From positions 2,356,001 to 2,420,000 of the forward strand of contig NZ_JRHC01000001.1 in NCBI RefSeq assembly GCF_000949475.1: 64,000 nucleotides of DNA, read 5' to 3'. This document shows positions 35,698 to 45,181 of this stretch, piece by piece. This DNA is from Draconibacterium sediminis. Lineage in GTDB: Bacteria; Bacteroidota; Bacteroidia; Bacteroidales; Prolixibacteraceae. The translations under genes were made by a program, and so were the position numbers. Under the pieces are notes generated by a model. The model searched no databases. It saw nothing but the letters and a program-made list of their open reading frames with translations, and was not told the DNA's origin. Each line of letters begins with the position of its first letter. Position 1 is the stretch's first letter.

Positions 35698-36882
35698 ATG
35701 AAACCAAAATTAAACCTGCATTTTCCTATTCTCTTTACTTTTTTTTGCGCCTTTTTAATGATTGTATTAATGGGATGCAATCCAAAAAGTGAAGTGCCGC
35801 AAGGATTTCAAAGTTTTACTCCGGGGCAACCCTGGCCCGATGCCGATAGTGTGCACATAAATGCCCACGGCGGTGGAATTTTGTATTACAATAACACCTA
35901 TTATTGGTTTGGCGAATACAAAAGCGAAAATACCAGTTCGGCCCGGGTTGGCGTGAATTGTTACTCATCAAAAGATTTATACAACTGGAAATCTGAAGGG
36001 GTTGTGTTGCCGGTTAGCGACAGTGTTGGAAGCGATATTGAGACCGGTTGTGTAATGGAGCGTCCAAAGGTTATTTACAACGCGAAAACGCAACAATTTG
36101 TATTGTATTTTCACCTCGAGTTAAAAGGTAAAGGGTACAGTGCCGCACGTGTTGGGATTGCGGTAAGCGACAATGTTACCGGGCCTTACACTTATATGCG
36201 TTCATTGCAACCCAATGCAGGAGTTTGGCCGCAGAACATGACTGAAGAGCAGAAAACCAGTAGTTTAACCATGGATGATTTTTCGGATTGGTGGACCGAT
36301 GATTGGATGCAGGCCGTTCACGATGGATTATTTATCCGACGTGATTTTGATGGAGGACAGATGTCGCGCGACATGACACTTTTTGTTGATGATGACGGGA
36401 AAGCCTATCATATTTATGCATCGGAAGAAAACCTGACACTGCACATTGCCGAATTGAGCGATGACTATTTAAGTTACACCGGAAAATATATACGAGTGGC
36501 TCCCGGCGGACACAACGAAGCGCCTGCCATTTTCAAAAAGGACGGAAAGTATTTTATGATAACATCGGGTTGTACCGGTTGGGATCCGAATGCAGCCCGT
36601 TTGTTGACTGCCGAATCGATCTGGGGCCCCTGGGAACAGCATCCAAATCCTTGCGTTGGCGAGGATGCCGATCTCACTTTCCACTCGCAAAGCACATACA
36701 TTTTACCTGTGGCCGGGAAAGAAGATGCTTTTATTTTTATGGCCGATCGCTGGACGCCTAAAAAACCAATCGAAGCAAGTTACATTTGGTTACCCATTCA
36801 ATTTGAAAACGGATTGCCCGAATTAAAATGGATGGACCAGTGGGACCTCAGCATTTTTGACAAAACAAACGAATTACAATAA
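35698..36882 (+). CDS. GH43-family glycosidase, possibly exo-beta-1,3-galactanase-like
   Basis: Lipoprotein of 394 residues; signal peptide with lipobox C27 (IVLMGC). The five-bladed propeller begins with SVHINAHGGGILYYNNTYYWFGEYK (split by short turns), a beginning I associate with GH43 subfamilies 24 and 34, and continues with ERPKVIYNAKTQQFVLYFH and GHNEAPAIFKKDGKYFMITSG, the latter holding a likely catalytic Glu. Subfamily 24 enzymes remove galactose from beta-1,3-galactan of arabinogalactan proteins. An alpha-arabinofuranosidase or other GH43 specificity remains possible. It lies downstream of the HTCS gene and 9 bp before GH2. Confidence 0.78.
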   Translation: MKPKLNLHFPILFTFFCAFLMIVLMGCNPKSEVPQGFQSFTPGQPWPDADSVHINAHGGGILYYNNTYYWFGEYKSENTSSARVGVNCYSSKDLYNWKSEGVVLPVSDSVGSDIETGCVMERPKVIYNAKTQQFVLYFHLELKGKGYSAARVGIAVSDNVTGPYTYMRSLQPNAGVWPQNMTEEQKTSSLTMDDFSDWWTDDWMQAVHDGLFIRRDFDGGQMSRDMTLFVDDDGKAYHIYASEENLTLHIAELSDDYLSYTGKYIRVAPGGHNEAPAIFKKDGKYFMITSGCTGWDPNAARLLTAESIWGPWEQHPNPCVGEDADLTFHSQSTYILPVAGKEDAFIFMADRWTPKKPIEASYIWLPIQFENGLPELKWMDQWDLSIFDKTNELQ

Positions 36883-36891
36883 ATAGAAATA

Positions 36892-38688
36892 ATGAAGAAA
36901 TTAGCAGTATTTGCATTGCTCCTGTTGCCTTTTATAGGCTTGGCACAGGAATCTTTAATTCAAAATGTAAATGGCAGAAACCATTTTAAGCTTAATGGTA
37001 GCTGGAACTATATTATCGATCCGTTTGATAATGGTTATTACGATTATCGACTGAACGAAAATCCAAACGGTTTTTTTAAAAACAGGAAGGCAAAAAATAA
37101 AAGTGACTTGGTTGAGTACAATTTTGATACATCTCCGTTAATGGTTATTCCTTCTGATTGGAATACAAAAAACGGGCAGCTGTTTTTTTACGAAGGCAGC
37201 GTGTGGTTTAAAAAAGATTTCAACTACGCCAAAAAAGCCGGACAAAAGACCTTTGTGTACTTTGGCGCGGTAAACTACGATGCAAAAGTTTACTTGAACG
37301 GAGAAAAGATAGGAGAGCACATTGGTGGATTTACACCGTTTAATTTCGATATAACCAACAAGGTAAAAGATGGCGATAACTTTTTGATTGTACGTGTAAA
37401 TAATGAGCGTATTCCCGAGGGAGTTCCAACGATTAATGCCGATTGGTGGAATTATGGCGGCATTACTCGCGAGGTACTGATCGTTGATGTTCCGGAGGTG
37501 TTTGTGGAAGACTATCTTATTCAGCTCGAAAAAGGGAAATACGATCGTATTGTTGGAAATGTAAAACTCAATGAAAAAGTTAAAGGGGAAGAGGTTATAC
37601 TTACTATTCCGGAACTGGATATTGAGGAGAAACTTACAACAGATGAAAACGGATATGCCACATTTTCAATAAAAGCAAAGCCTGAACTTTGGAGCCCTGA
37701 GAATCCAAAGCTGTATGAGGTGGTTTTTACTGCTAACGGTGAAGAGGTGAAAGATCAGATAGGGTTTAAAAATATTGAAACCCGCGGGAAAGCAATTTAT
37801 CTTAACGACGAGCAAGTTTTCTTGCGCGGAATTTGCATTCACGAAGAAGCTCCTTTCCGCCAGGGAAGAGCCTGGAATGCCGACGATGCGAAAGTATTAC
37901 TGGGATGGGCCAAAGATTTGGGCTGTAATTTTGTTCGTTTGGCTCACTATCCGCATAACGAGTATATGGTTCGCGAAGCCGAAAAAATGGGAATTATGGT
38001 GTGGTCTGAAATTCCTGTTTACTGGACTATTCACTGGAATAATGAAGCAACTTATGCCAATGCGCAGCAACAGCTTTCGGATATGATCGACCGCGATAAA
38101 AACCGCTGTGCCATTTCTGTTTGGTCTATTGCTAATGAAACTCCGCACAGTGAAGCACGTGATATATTTCTCGGAAAACTGGCTTCGTTTGCGCGCGAAA
38201 AAGATAATACCCGCCTGATTAGTATGGCGATGGAAGTTACCGGTCAGGGTAATAACCTGAGCAAGGTTGAAGACAATATGAATAAGTATGTCGACATCAT
38301 AAGTTTTAACAGCTACCACGGATGGTATGGAGGTACAATCGAGGATCTGGCAAAACGACAATGGGAAATTCCTTACGATAAGCCATTTTTTATCAGCGAA
38401 TTTGGTGCAGGAGCTCTGCAAGGAAAACATGGCGATAACGACGAAAAGTGGACGGAGGAGTACCAGGCGCGTTTATACAAAGAAACTCTTGCCATGTTCA
38501 ACAAGGTGGATGGTTTTGCCGGAACCAGCCCATGGATTTTGGTTGACTTTTATTCGCCACGTCGACAGCTAAATGGTATTCAGGATTTTTTCAACCGCAA
38601 AGGAATCATCTCGAATAACGGTGTTAAAAAGAAAGCATATTTTGAATTGCAGGATTTTTATAAAAAGAAAGCAGCAGAATACAAATAG
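36892..38688 (+). CDS. GH2-family glycosidase (beta-glucuronidase/galactosidase type)
   Basis: Exported enzyme of 598 residues with a signal peptide (1-18). The order is a sugar-binding jelly roll (about 25-200, with GSVWFKKDF and AVNYDAKVYLNGEKIGEHIGG), an immunoglobulin-like domain (about 205-295) and a TIM barrel (about 300-590). Acid/base E416 is in WSIANETPHS and nucleophile E503 in FISEFGAGA. The compact three-domain length is typical of beta-glucuronidases rather than of LacZ. In this locus it would remove terminal glucuronic acid or galactose. It is followed by a strong terminator, so it ends the HTCS-GH43-GH2 run. Confidence 0.87.
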   Translation: MKKLAVFALLLLPFIGLAQESLIQNVNGRNHFKLNGSWNYIIDPFDNGYYDYRLNENPNGFFKNRKAKNKSDLVEYNFDTSPLMVIPSDWNTKNGQLFFYEGSVWFKKDFNYAKKAGQKTFVYFGAVNYDAKVYLNGEKIGEHIGGFTPFNFDITNKVKDGDNFLIVRVNNERIPEGVPTINADWWNYGGITREVLIVDVPEVFVEDYLIQLEKGKYDRIVGNVKLNEKVKGEEVILTIPELDIEEKLTTDENGYATFSIKAKPELWSPENPKLYEVVFTANGEEVKDQIGFKNIETRGKAIYLNDEQVFLRGICIHEEAPFRQGRAWNADDAKVLLGWAKDLGCNFVRLAHYPHNEYMVREAEKMGIMVWSEIPVYWTIHWNNEATYANAQQQLSDMIDRDKNRCAISVWSIANETPHSEARDIFLGKLASFAREKDNTRLISMAMEVTGQGNNLSKVEDNMNKYVDIISFNSYHGWYGGTIEDLAKRQWEIPYDKPFFISEFGAGALQGKHGDNDEKWTEEYQARLYKETLAMFNKVDGFAGTSPWILVDFYSPRRQLNGIQDFFNRKGIISNNGVKKKAYFELQDFYKKKAAEYK

Positions 38689-38724
38689 ATTTTTAGATAT
38701 AGATTTGGTATTGAATATTTGAGT

Positions 38725-38757
38725 GCAGCAGCAGGAATTTCTTGCTGCTGCTTTTTT
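38725..38757 (+). terminator. Intrinsic terminator after GH2
   Basis: GCAGCAGCA (38725-38733) and TGCTGCTGC (38743-38751) form a perfect 9-bp stem followed by six T. It also faces the end of the convergent AraC gene. Its stem nearly copies the terminator at 23943-23979. Confidence 0.85.
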
Positions 38758-39667
38758 ATGTACTCATCCCAAATTCCTTTTTATACCGCGCCGGAGAAAT
38801 TCCTGTACTTTGTTTAAAGATCCGGGAAAAATGGTACCGGTCTGCAAAACCGGTTTTTAATGCAATTTCGTCAATGCTTAAGTTTGAGTGGTGAAGCATA
38901 ATACATGCGCGGTCGATGCGTTTGTTACGAATATACTTTTGAACTGAAATTCCAACTTCATTCGAAAAAAGACGGATAAAAGCATTTGTCGCCATTTTGG
39001 CTTTTTCGGCTAACGTTGGATTGCTCAAATCATCAGCTAAATTCACTTCAATGTAACGTAAACAGTTGATGATCCGATGATCGTTTGAGATTAGGTTCCA
39101 GTTTGATTCAGGAAGATCTGAGAGTATATCGGTTATTAAAGATTTGATGACTAAACTGGTGTGAAAATTAAATGATTTGTTGTCGTAATTCAGGTGTTCT
39201 TTTATCAATTTCAATTTCGATTGAAGATGATCGGTTAATTCAAATCTAAACACTCCAGGCGAAATATTATCGTACGGAATTCCAATATTAAAATGTATAA
39301 AAAAGTGCAGAAGATATGGTTTTGAGGACAGGTTCTGCTGATCCAAATCGGGAATTACCGGTCCGCCTGCAAAAGAATAGCCTTCCTTCGGAATTTCATT
39401 GTTATACAAACGGGTGGCATAGGACGTATTAGGTGCTATCAGTAAAATTTGATCCGGAGTAAGCTTATATTCATTTTCGTTATAAATAACCTTCGCTCCA
39501 TTTTTGTTGTTATGATATATGCGCCAGTAGGGAAACGAAAGTTCGGTGTGTTCCCAATTCTCAAGCCACCAATGGCGACAGCAAAGTAGCTGAATATTGT
39601 AGTTCGGAAAAAACTGAACAACATCAGAAGGATCGCCTTTTTCCGGCTTTGTTTTAGCTATGGTCAT
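38756..39667 (-). CDS. AraC-family regulator, probably of the fucose operon
   Basis: Regulator of 303 residues. N-terminal cupin-like effector domain (about 20-160; YRIYHNNKNGAKV region) and C-terminal AraC helix-turn-helix pair (about 205-300; LAEKAKMATNAFIRLFSNEVG and IALKTGFADRYHFSRIFKQSTG, each shown only in part). ATG 39667 replaces an in-frame TTG nine codons upstream. It is divergent from fucI with 122 bp between starts, which suggests control of fucI-fucK-aldolase in response to L-fucose or an intermediate. The regulator is of a different family from the GntR-type FucR of Bacteroides thetaiotaomicron. Confidence 0.8.
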   Translation of the reverse strand: MTIAKTKPEKGDPSDVVQFFPNYNIQLLCCRHWWLENWEHTELSFPYWRIYHNNKNGAKVIYNENEYKLTPDQILLIAPNTSYATRLYNNEIPKEGYSFAGGPVIPDLDQQNLSSKPYLLHFFIHFNIGIPYDNISPGVFRFELTDHLQSKLKLIKEHLNYDNKSFNFHTSLVIKSLITDILSDLPESNWNLISNDHRIINCLRYIEVNLADDLSNPTLAEKAKMATNAFIRLFSNEVGISVQKYIRNKRIDRACIMLHHSNLSIDEIALKTGFADRYHFSRIFKQSTGISPARYKKEFGMST

Positions 39668-39711
39668 TTGGTTCGATGTTTGAAATAGATACAAATGTAA
39701 TAAAAATAGCC

Positions 39712-39749
39712 ATTGCTTTAGGAACGGTTAAGTGGTACTTTGTGATCAC
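39712..39749 (+). promoter_or_regulatory. Candidate fucI promoter with overlapping palindrome
   Basis: ATTG (39712-39715) and TACTTTG (39736-39742, one base shorter than TAnnTTTG) are 20 bp apart. The 8-bp palindrome GTGATCAC (39742-39749) overlaps the end of the -7 element. The call is weak, since both boxes deviate from consensus. Confidence 0.3.
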
Positions 39750-39789
39750 TAAAAAATACAATAAAGTTTAAAAATCTAAATAAACAATT

Positions 39790-41577
39790 ATGGCTAACAG
39801 ACTAATTGGCGACTTGCCAAAAGTGGGTATCCGTCCCGTTATTGACGGACGCGAACGTGGTGTTCGGGAATCGCTGGAAAAACAAGTGATGACGCTTGCC
39901 CAAACAGCAGCAACTTTTATCAGCGAACAATTACGATTTCCGAGTGGAGAAACGGTAGAATGTGTTATTGCCGACACCTGTATTGGAGGGGTGGCCGAAG
40001 CTGCCCTGTGTGCCGAAAAATTCAGAAAAGAAGGCGTTGGCGTGTCGTTAACGGTTACGCCGTGCTGGTGTTACGGTACCGAGGTGATGGACACCGATCC
40101 GCTGTTACCCAAAGCCGTTTGGGGTTTTAACGGAACAGAACGTCCGGGGGCCGTTTATCTGGCAGCAGCATTGGCCGGATACACACAAAAAGGATTCCCA
40201 ACTTTTGGAATTTATGGTCGCGATGTGCAGGATGCCGGAGACACAACAATTCCTGAAGATGTAAAAGAAAAAATCTTACGCTTTGTAAAATCGGGGCTGG
40301 CAGTGGCTCAAATGAAAGGAAAATCGTATTTGTCGATCGGATACAGTTCGATGGGAATTGCCGGTTCGATGGTGGATTCTTCTTTCTTTCAAAAGTATTT
40401 GGGAATTCGCACCGATTTTGTGGAATCGGTTGAGATTTTGAGACGAATTGACGAAGGTATTTACGATGAGGAGGAGTATCAGAAAGCACTGGCCTGGACA
40501 AAGGCTAATTGCAAAGAAGGCAAAGATGTAAACAAACCGGAAGACCAGGCAGATGCTGCCCGAAAAGAGGCAGAGTGGGAGACAGTGGTTAAAATGACAC
40601 TTATTTGCCGCGATATGATGATTGGTAATGAAAAAGTTATCGCAAAAGGATATCGCGAAGAAGGTTTGGGGAGAAATGCAATTCTGGGTGGTTTCCAGGG
40701 GCAACGCCAGTGGACCGACTATAAGCCAAATGCCGATTTTACGGAGGCCATTCTAAATTCATCTTTCGACTGGAATGGTATTCGTCAGGCTTTTGTTTTT
40801 GCTACTGAAAACGATAGTTTGAATGGTGTATCGATGTTGTTCGGGCATTTGCTGAGCAACACCAGTCAGATATTTTCTGATGTACGCACTTACTGGAGTC
40901 CGGAGGCTGTAAAACGCGTTTGTGGAAAAGAACTGACCGGTTTGGCCGAAGGAGGAATTATTCACCTGATCAACTCGGGGTCAACAACGCTTGACGCAAC
41001 AGCACAGCAGCGCGATGAAGAAGGAAATCCTGCGATGAAACCATTCTGGGAGATTACGGAAGATGAGGTGCAGAAGTGTTTGGATAACACCCTGTGGCCA
41101 CAGGCAGAACGCGGCTATTTCCGTGGTGGAGGTTATTCGTCGCAGTTTAAAACTGCCGGACAGATGCCGGTTACCATGAGCCGCCTAAATTTGGTTGACG
41201 GGCTGGGGCCGGTGCTTCAAATTGCTGAAGGCTGGACGGTTGAACTTCCTGATGATATTCATAAAGTATTGGATGAGCGTACCAATCCAACATGGCCGAC
41301 AACCTGGTTTGTACCACGTGTGAATGGCGAGGGGGCGTTTAAAGATGTATACTCAGTAATGGCCAACTGGGGCGCTAACCATGGCGCAATTAGTTACGGG
41401 CATATTGGTGCCGATCTGATTACGCTGGCCTCCATGTTACGCATTCCGGTAAACATGCACAATGTTTCGGAGGCCGAGGTTTTCCGGCCAAGTGCGTGGG
41501 CATCGTTTGGAGAAAATAAAGAAGGTTCGGACTTCCGTGCCTGCGAAACTTACGGACCACTTTACGGTAAAAAATAA
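39790..41577 (+). CDS. fucI: L-fucose isomerase
   Basis: Converts L-fucose to L-fuculose (and D-arabinose to D-ribulose) in the cytoplasm. Length 595 matches the roughly 590-residue family. Recognisable segments are the N-terminal [71 protein letters not shown] and the metal-site portion [14 protein letters not shown] near 340; the C-terminal [24 protein letters not shown] stretch is also typical. ATG 39790 begins the conserved N-terminus. fucK follows after 5 bases, so the pair is translationally close. Confidence 0.96.
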   Translation: MANRLIGDLPKVGIRPVIDGRERGVRESLEKQVMTLAQTAATFISEQLRFPSGETVECVIADTCIGGVAEAALCAEKFRKEGVGVSLTVTPCWCYGTEVMDTDPLLPKAVWGFNGTERPGAVYLAAALAGYTQKGFPTFGIYGRDVQDAGDTTIPEDVKEKILRFVKSGLAVAQMKGKSYLSIGYSSMGIAGSMVDSSFFQKYLGIRTDFVESVEILRRIDEGIYDEEEYQKALAWTKANCKEGKDVNKPEDQADAARKEAEWETVVKMTLICRDMMIGNEKVIAKGYREEGLGRNAILGGFQGQRQWTDYKPNADFTEAILNSSFDWNGIRQAFVFATENDSLNGVSMLFGHLLSNTSQIFSDVRTYWSPEAVKRVCGKELTGLAEGGIIHLINSGSTTLDATAQQRDEEGNPAMKPFWEITEDEVQKCLDNTLWPQAERGYFRGGGYSSQFKTAGQMPVTMSRLNLVDGLGPVLQIAEGWTVELPDDIHKVLDERTNPTWPTTWFVPRVNGEGAFKDVYSVMANWGANHGAISYGHIGADLITLASMLRIPVNMHNVSEAEVFRPSAWASFGENKEGSDFRACETYGPLYGKK

Positions 41578-41582
41578 TTCTT

Positions 41583-43058
41583 ATGCCTGAACAAGATCTG
41601 GCAATAGTATTCGATTGCGGAGCCACAAACCTGCGGGTGATCGCCATGGATGTACATGGCAAAATTGTGGCTTCGGAATCGACTGCAAACAATACAAGTC
41701 CTGATCCTGAATTTCCGGGGGGTGTAATCTGGGATGTGGAAGAAATGTGGGCAAAACTTTGTTCGGCTTCGCAAAAAGTAATGAACGCCATCGAAACAAA
41801 ACGAATTGCCGGCGTAACCGTTACAACTTTTGGTGTTGATGGTGCATTTGTCGACACGGAGGGCGAATTGCTTTACCCGGTAATTTCATGGCAATGTCAG
41901 CGCACAACGCCTGTTATGAACGAGATCGGGAAATATATTCCACTTGAACACCTGTACGCCGAAGCCGGCACTTTTCCATACGCATTTAATACCATTAACA
42001 AGTTGGTTTGGATGAAGGAAAACCGGCCTGAGGTGATTGAAAACGCGCATCGTTTTTTATTTATCACCTCGCTGTTTATTTTTAAGCTAACGGGCGAATT
42101 GCGGAACGACGCTACTATGGCCGGTACGTCTATGTTGATGGATATGCAAAAGCAGCAACCCTCGGAGAAGATATTTGCAGCGCTCGGCATTCGAAATGAT
42201 ATTTTGGGTGATATCGCTGAATCCGGAGAACCGGCAGGAGCCGTTCATCAAAAGGCTGAAACTGAAACGGGGATTCCTGCAAATGTACCCGTGTTTTTTG
42301 GCGGACACGATACGCAGTTTGCAGTATTTGGCTCGGGCGCAAAAGAAAATGAACTGGTACTGAGCAGTGGCACCTGGGAAATAATTATGGCGCGTAGTGC
42401 CGGGTTTAAATCAACGAAAAAGGAACTTGAAGCGCAGTTAACCACCGAAATGGATGCCGAGAAGGGACTTTACAATATCGGGCAGAATTACCTGGCTTCA
42501 GGTATACTCGAATGGTTCGCCAAAAGTTTTTACCCCGAACTAAGTGGTGATGCTTTGTACGCCAAAATGATTTTTGATGCGGGTGCAGTTCAGCCCCGAG
42601 AATCTTCGGTTTGGGTGAATCCTTCGTTTTACGGAGAAGGCGGAGCCAATAATTTCGGAGCAATCAACGGTTTAACGATAAATACAACACGGGGGGAGAT
42701 ATACCGGGCATTTCTTGAAAGCCTGGCGTATCGTTTGCGATATGGCATCGAAGCGTTAGAAAATGCAGGTGGTTTTAAAGCCGAAAAAATAATTTGCGTG
42801 GGTGGTGGTTCAAAAAACTATCTTTGGAATCAATTGCGTGCAGATGTTTGCAATTTGCCGATACAACTGGTCGATCAGAAAGAGACAACCGTTTTGGGAG
42901 CAGCCTTGTTCGTATTTGCCGGAAGTGGCATAGCTAAATCGCCCGAAGAAGCCCGGCAGTTGGTGGATTATAATCCTAAAATTATTGAGCCATCGGAAAA
43001 TCAAAAGCTGTACGGCGAATTGTATCAGAAATTTAAAGAACGCATGCGATACATTTAG
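41583..43058 (+). CDS. fucK: L-fuculokinase
   Basis: FGGY kinase of 491 residues that phosphorylates L-fuculose at O1. It follows E. coli FucK closely through FDCGATNLRVIAMD (phosphate-1 loop, residues 10-23), VTTFGVDGAFVD, LYPVISWQCQRT, FNTINKLVWMKENRPE, MAGTSMLMD, GGHDTQFAVFGSG, LSSGTWEI and the C-terminal CVGGGSKNYLWNQ. The similarity is much stronger than for the other FGGY kinase at 9490-10851, so the two kinases probably split the fucose and rhamnose branches. It is placed between fucI and a class II aldolase gene. Confidence 0.94.
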   Translation: MPEQDLAIVFDCGATNLRVIAMDVHGKIVASESTANNTSPDPEFPGGVIWDVEEMWAKLCSASQKVMNAIETKRIAGVTVTTFGVDGAFVDTEGELLYPVISWQCQRTTPVMNEIGKYIPLEHLYAEAGTFPYAFNTINKLVWMKENRPEVIENAHRFLFITSLFIFKLTGELRNDATMAGTSMLMDMQKQQPSEKIFAALGIRNDILGDIAESGEPAGAVHQKAETETGIPANVPVFFGGHDTQFAVFGSGAKENELVLSSGTWEIIMARSAGFKSTKKELEAQLTTEMDAEKGLYNIGQNYLASGILEWFAKSFYPELSGDALYAKMIFDAGAVQPRESSVWVNPSFYGEGGANNFGAINGLTINTTRGEIYRAFLESLAYRLRYGIEALENAGGFKAEKIICVGGGSKNYLWNQLRADVCNLPIQLVDQKETTVLGAALFVFAGSGIAKSPEEARQLVDYNPKIIEPSENQKLYGELYQKFKERMRYI

Positions 43059-43090
43059 TAATGAAGTGTTGAACTACTTAATCATTAACT

Positions 43091-43885
43091 GTGGATGCAT
43101 TAAAAAATCTTCCGGCGGAGGTCGTAAATCATATTATTCAGGTTAGCGAAGTTGCCGGTTATTTATGGGAAAAAGAGTGGGCCGAAAAAAGCTCAGGAAA
43201 TATTTCAATTGACTTAAGCGGGCTTTTTCAGGAATCAACGATAAACCGGATTCATGACGAAGTTTCCTTCGATTTTCCTATCGATGCTGCCGGGATGGTA
43301 CTTTTTGTTACCGGTTCGGGCTGTCGGTTGCGGCATCTTGTAGATAGGGTTGATGAAGTTGCAGCAATTATAGCTGTTAATTCAGCAGCTACGGCCTATT
43401 CTGTTTTGTGGGGCGGCAAAAGTGCCGGTTTTAAACCCACTTCCGAATTAAGAGCACACATAAAAATTCATCTTTTTAATGCAGCAAATCATACCGGCCG
43501 AGAAGCTGTTGTTCATGCACATCCAAGCGAGTTGGTTGTTTTAAGCCACCATAAATTGTTTAACGATGAGGCTTTGTTTAATCACTCGCTCTGGAAAATG
43601 TGTCCCGAAATAAAGTTGTATGTTCCTCGCGGAGTTGGCTGCACAGAATATGCCCGATATGGAACCGAAAAACTGGCAAATCTAACCCTGGAAGGATTAA
43701 CAAATCACGATGTTGTGTTGTGGGAAAAACACGGTGCTTTAGCCACCGGTGTTGATATGGAAGAGGCCTTCGACTTTTTGGATGTGGCTAATAAAGGAGC
43801 GAAACTTTTGTTGTTAGCCTGGAGTGCCGGATTCGATCCTGAAGGACTTTCGCCCGATCAGTTGGATGAGCTGATTAATACCTGA
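43091..43885 (+). CDS. RhaD-type class II sugar-1-phosphate aldolase
   Basis: Cleaves a 6-deoxyketose 1-phosphate into dihydroxyacetone phosphate and L-lactaldehyde. The 264-residue protein follows E. coli RhaD (274 residues) rather than FucA: FVTGSG near 72, LWGG near 106, PTSELRAH with E119, zinc ligands H142 and H144 (VVHAHPSELVVLSHH) and H214 (LWEKHGALATG). Because it is third in the fucI-fucK operon, fuculose 1-phosphate is the expected substrate; rhamnulose 1-phosphate is equally plausible chemically and by family, especially as the rhamnose operon's own aldolase is frameshifted. The start is GTG at 43091; no in-frame ATG lies nearby. Confidence 0.85.
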   Translation: MDALKNLPAEVVNHIIQVSEVAGYLWEKEWAEKSSGNISIDLSGLFQESTINRIHDEVSFDFPIDAAGMVLFVTGSGCRLRHLVDRVDEVAAIIAVNSAATAYSVLWGGKSAGFKPTSELRAHIKIHLFNAANHTGREAVVHAHPSELVVLSHHKLFNDEALFNHSLWKMCPEIKLYVPRGVGCTEYARYGTEKLANLTLEGLTNHDVVLWEKHGALATGVDMEEAFDFLDVANKGAKLLLLAWSAGFDPEGLSPDQLDELINT

Positions 43886-43974
43886 ACGTGTTAAATTCGG
43901 AAGAGGCAGGGAAATATTAATTCAGGTCTTCGTTTAAAACTTATACCTTCGCGCCCAAATGGAAACGATATAAG

Positions 43975-45177
43975 ATGAGTTTAAACCGTTCAGGCAAATT
44001 TTTTATTCCCGTATTAACAATGGTTATGGCTGCAATGGTGGCCATGTCGCCGTTTGCAATTGACACCTACATAGCCGCCTTACCCGATATTGCTGAGTTT
44101 TTTGGCGTAAAGCTCAACGTCGCAGAGTTAACCATCACTTTGTATTTTCTGGGATTTGCTTTTGGTAATTTTTTCGGTGGCCCCTTGTCTGATGCTTTTG
44201 GACGAAAGACAATTGCTCTCACCGGAATTGCACTTTACGGTTTGGCTTCTTTACTAATAACTACCTGCACAAAAATTGAATATGTGCTTTTGTTGCGTGT
44301 GCTTCAGGCATTTGGCGGAGGTTTTGCAACGGTTACAGGAAATGTGTTTATCCGCGACTGGTACAGCGGAAAACAGGTGGCTCGTTTTGTTACCATTATT
44401 AGTATGATCATTATGCTGGCTCCTCTGTTTGCTCCGGTTATGGGTGCGGCATTAATTCATTGGTACGGGTGGGTGAGTATCTTCTGGTTTTTGCTGGCAT
44501 TTGCCATTCTGTTGTTTTTATCCATGTGGTTGCTTATACCCGAATCACGAGCTCCGGAGCTGATTACCCGAAAAATTACGGGCCGGCAGCTGTTGGAAAA
44601 GTACCGGGTGTTTTTCGCGAATAAACAAAGTACTGTTTTGCTGTTTGCCATTAGTTTGCCCATGTCGGGCTTGTACATTTTTATTACGGCGGCATCGTTT
44701 ATTTATATCGAGTATTTCAATATCAGCCAAATGCGCTTTCCGCTGTTTTTCAGTGCGAATGTTGTTTTAAACATCATGCTTTCGTTTTTAAATACCATGC
44801 TTTTGAAGAAACACGATCCGGAAAAGATTTTACGCTACGGCTTATTGTTGCAGTTGTTTTCAGGAGTTACGCTGGCCATTTCGGTACTGATGCCCGAGCC
44901 GCAATTGTGGGCAGTATTTGCATCGATTGTGTTGTATGTGGGCAGTTTAGGTTTGGTTTTTGGAAACGGAACCGCTACAATTCTGAACCATAATCCTGAA
45001 GTTGCAGGATCGGCAAATGCCACTATCGGAATTGCCCGCTTTGCCATTAGTGCGCTAATCGGAAGTATAATGGCCCTGTTTCACACCGGCGATCTTATTC
45101 CCTTCGGAATCGTATTGTTTTTCTGTACCCTCTCGGGGAATGTTCTGTATAATTGGGCTTTGCGGATAAAAGCGTAA
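43975..45177 (+). CDS. MFS transporter, Bcr/CflA (drug resistance) type
   Basis: Inner-membrane transporter of 400 residues and 12 predicted segments. The N-terminal pattern MSPFAIDTYIAALPDIAEFFGV, motif A GPLSDAFGRKTI between helices 2 and 3 and RVLQAFGGGFATVTGNVFIRDWY (shown in part) are those of the Bcr/CflA subfamily, which exports drugs or small metabolites. It lies 89 bp after the aldolase gene and is not a FucP-type permease. It may export a pathway product or be an unrelated neighbour. Only 4 bases separate its stop from that of the convergent Nudix regulator. Confidence 0.85.
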   Translation: MSLNRSGKFFIPVLTMVMAAMVAMSPFAIDTYIAALPDIAEFFGVKLNVAELTITLYFLGFAFGNFFGGPLSDAFGRKTIALTGIALYGLASLLITTCTKIEYVLLLRVLQAFGGGFATVTGNVFIRDWYSGKQVARFVTIISMIIMLAPLFAPVMGAALIHWYGWVSIFWFLLAFAILLFLSMWLLIPESRAPELITRKITGRQLLEKYRVFFANKQSTVLLFAISLPMSGLYIFITAASFIYIEYFNISQMRFPLFFSANVVLNIMLSFLNTMLLKKHDPEKILRYGLLLQLFSGVTLAISVLMPEPQLWAVFASIVLYVGSLGLVFGNGTATILNHNPEVAGSANATIGIARFAISALIGSIMALFHTGDLIPFGIVLFFCTLSGNVLYNWALRIKA

Positions 45178-45181
45178 CCTT

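Noticed and set aside
43975-45177. MFS gene as fucose permease FucP
   Set aside because: Its motifs fit the Bcr/CflA drug-resistance subfamily, not the FucP/FHS family.
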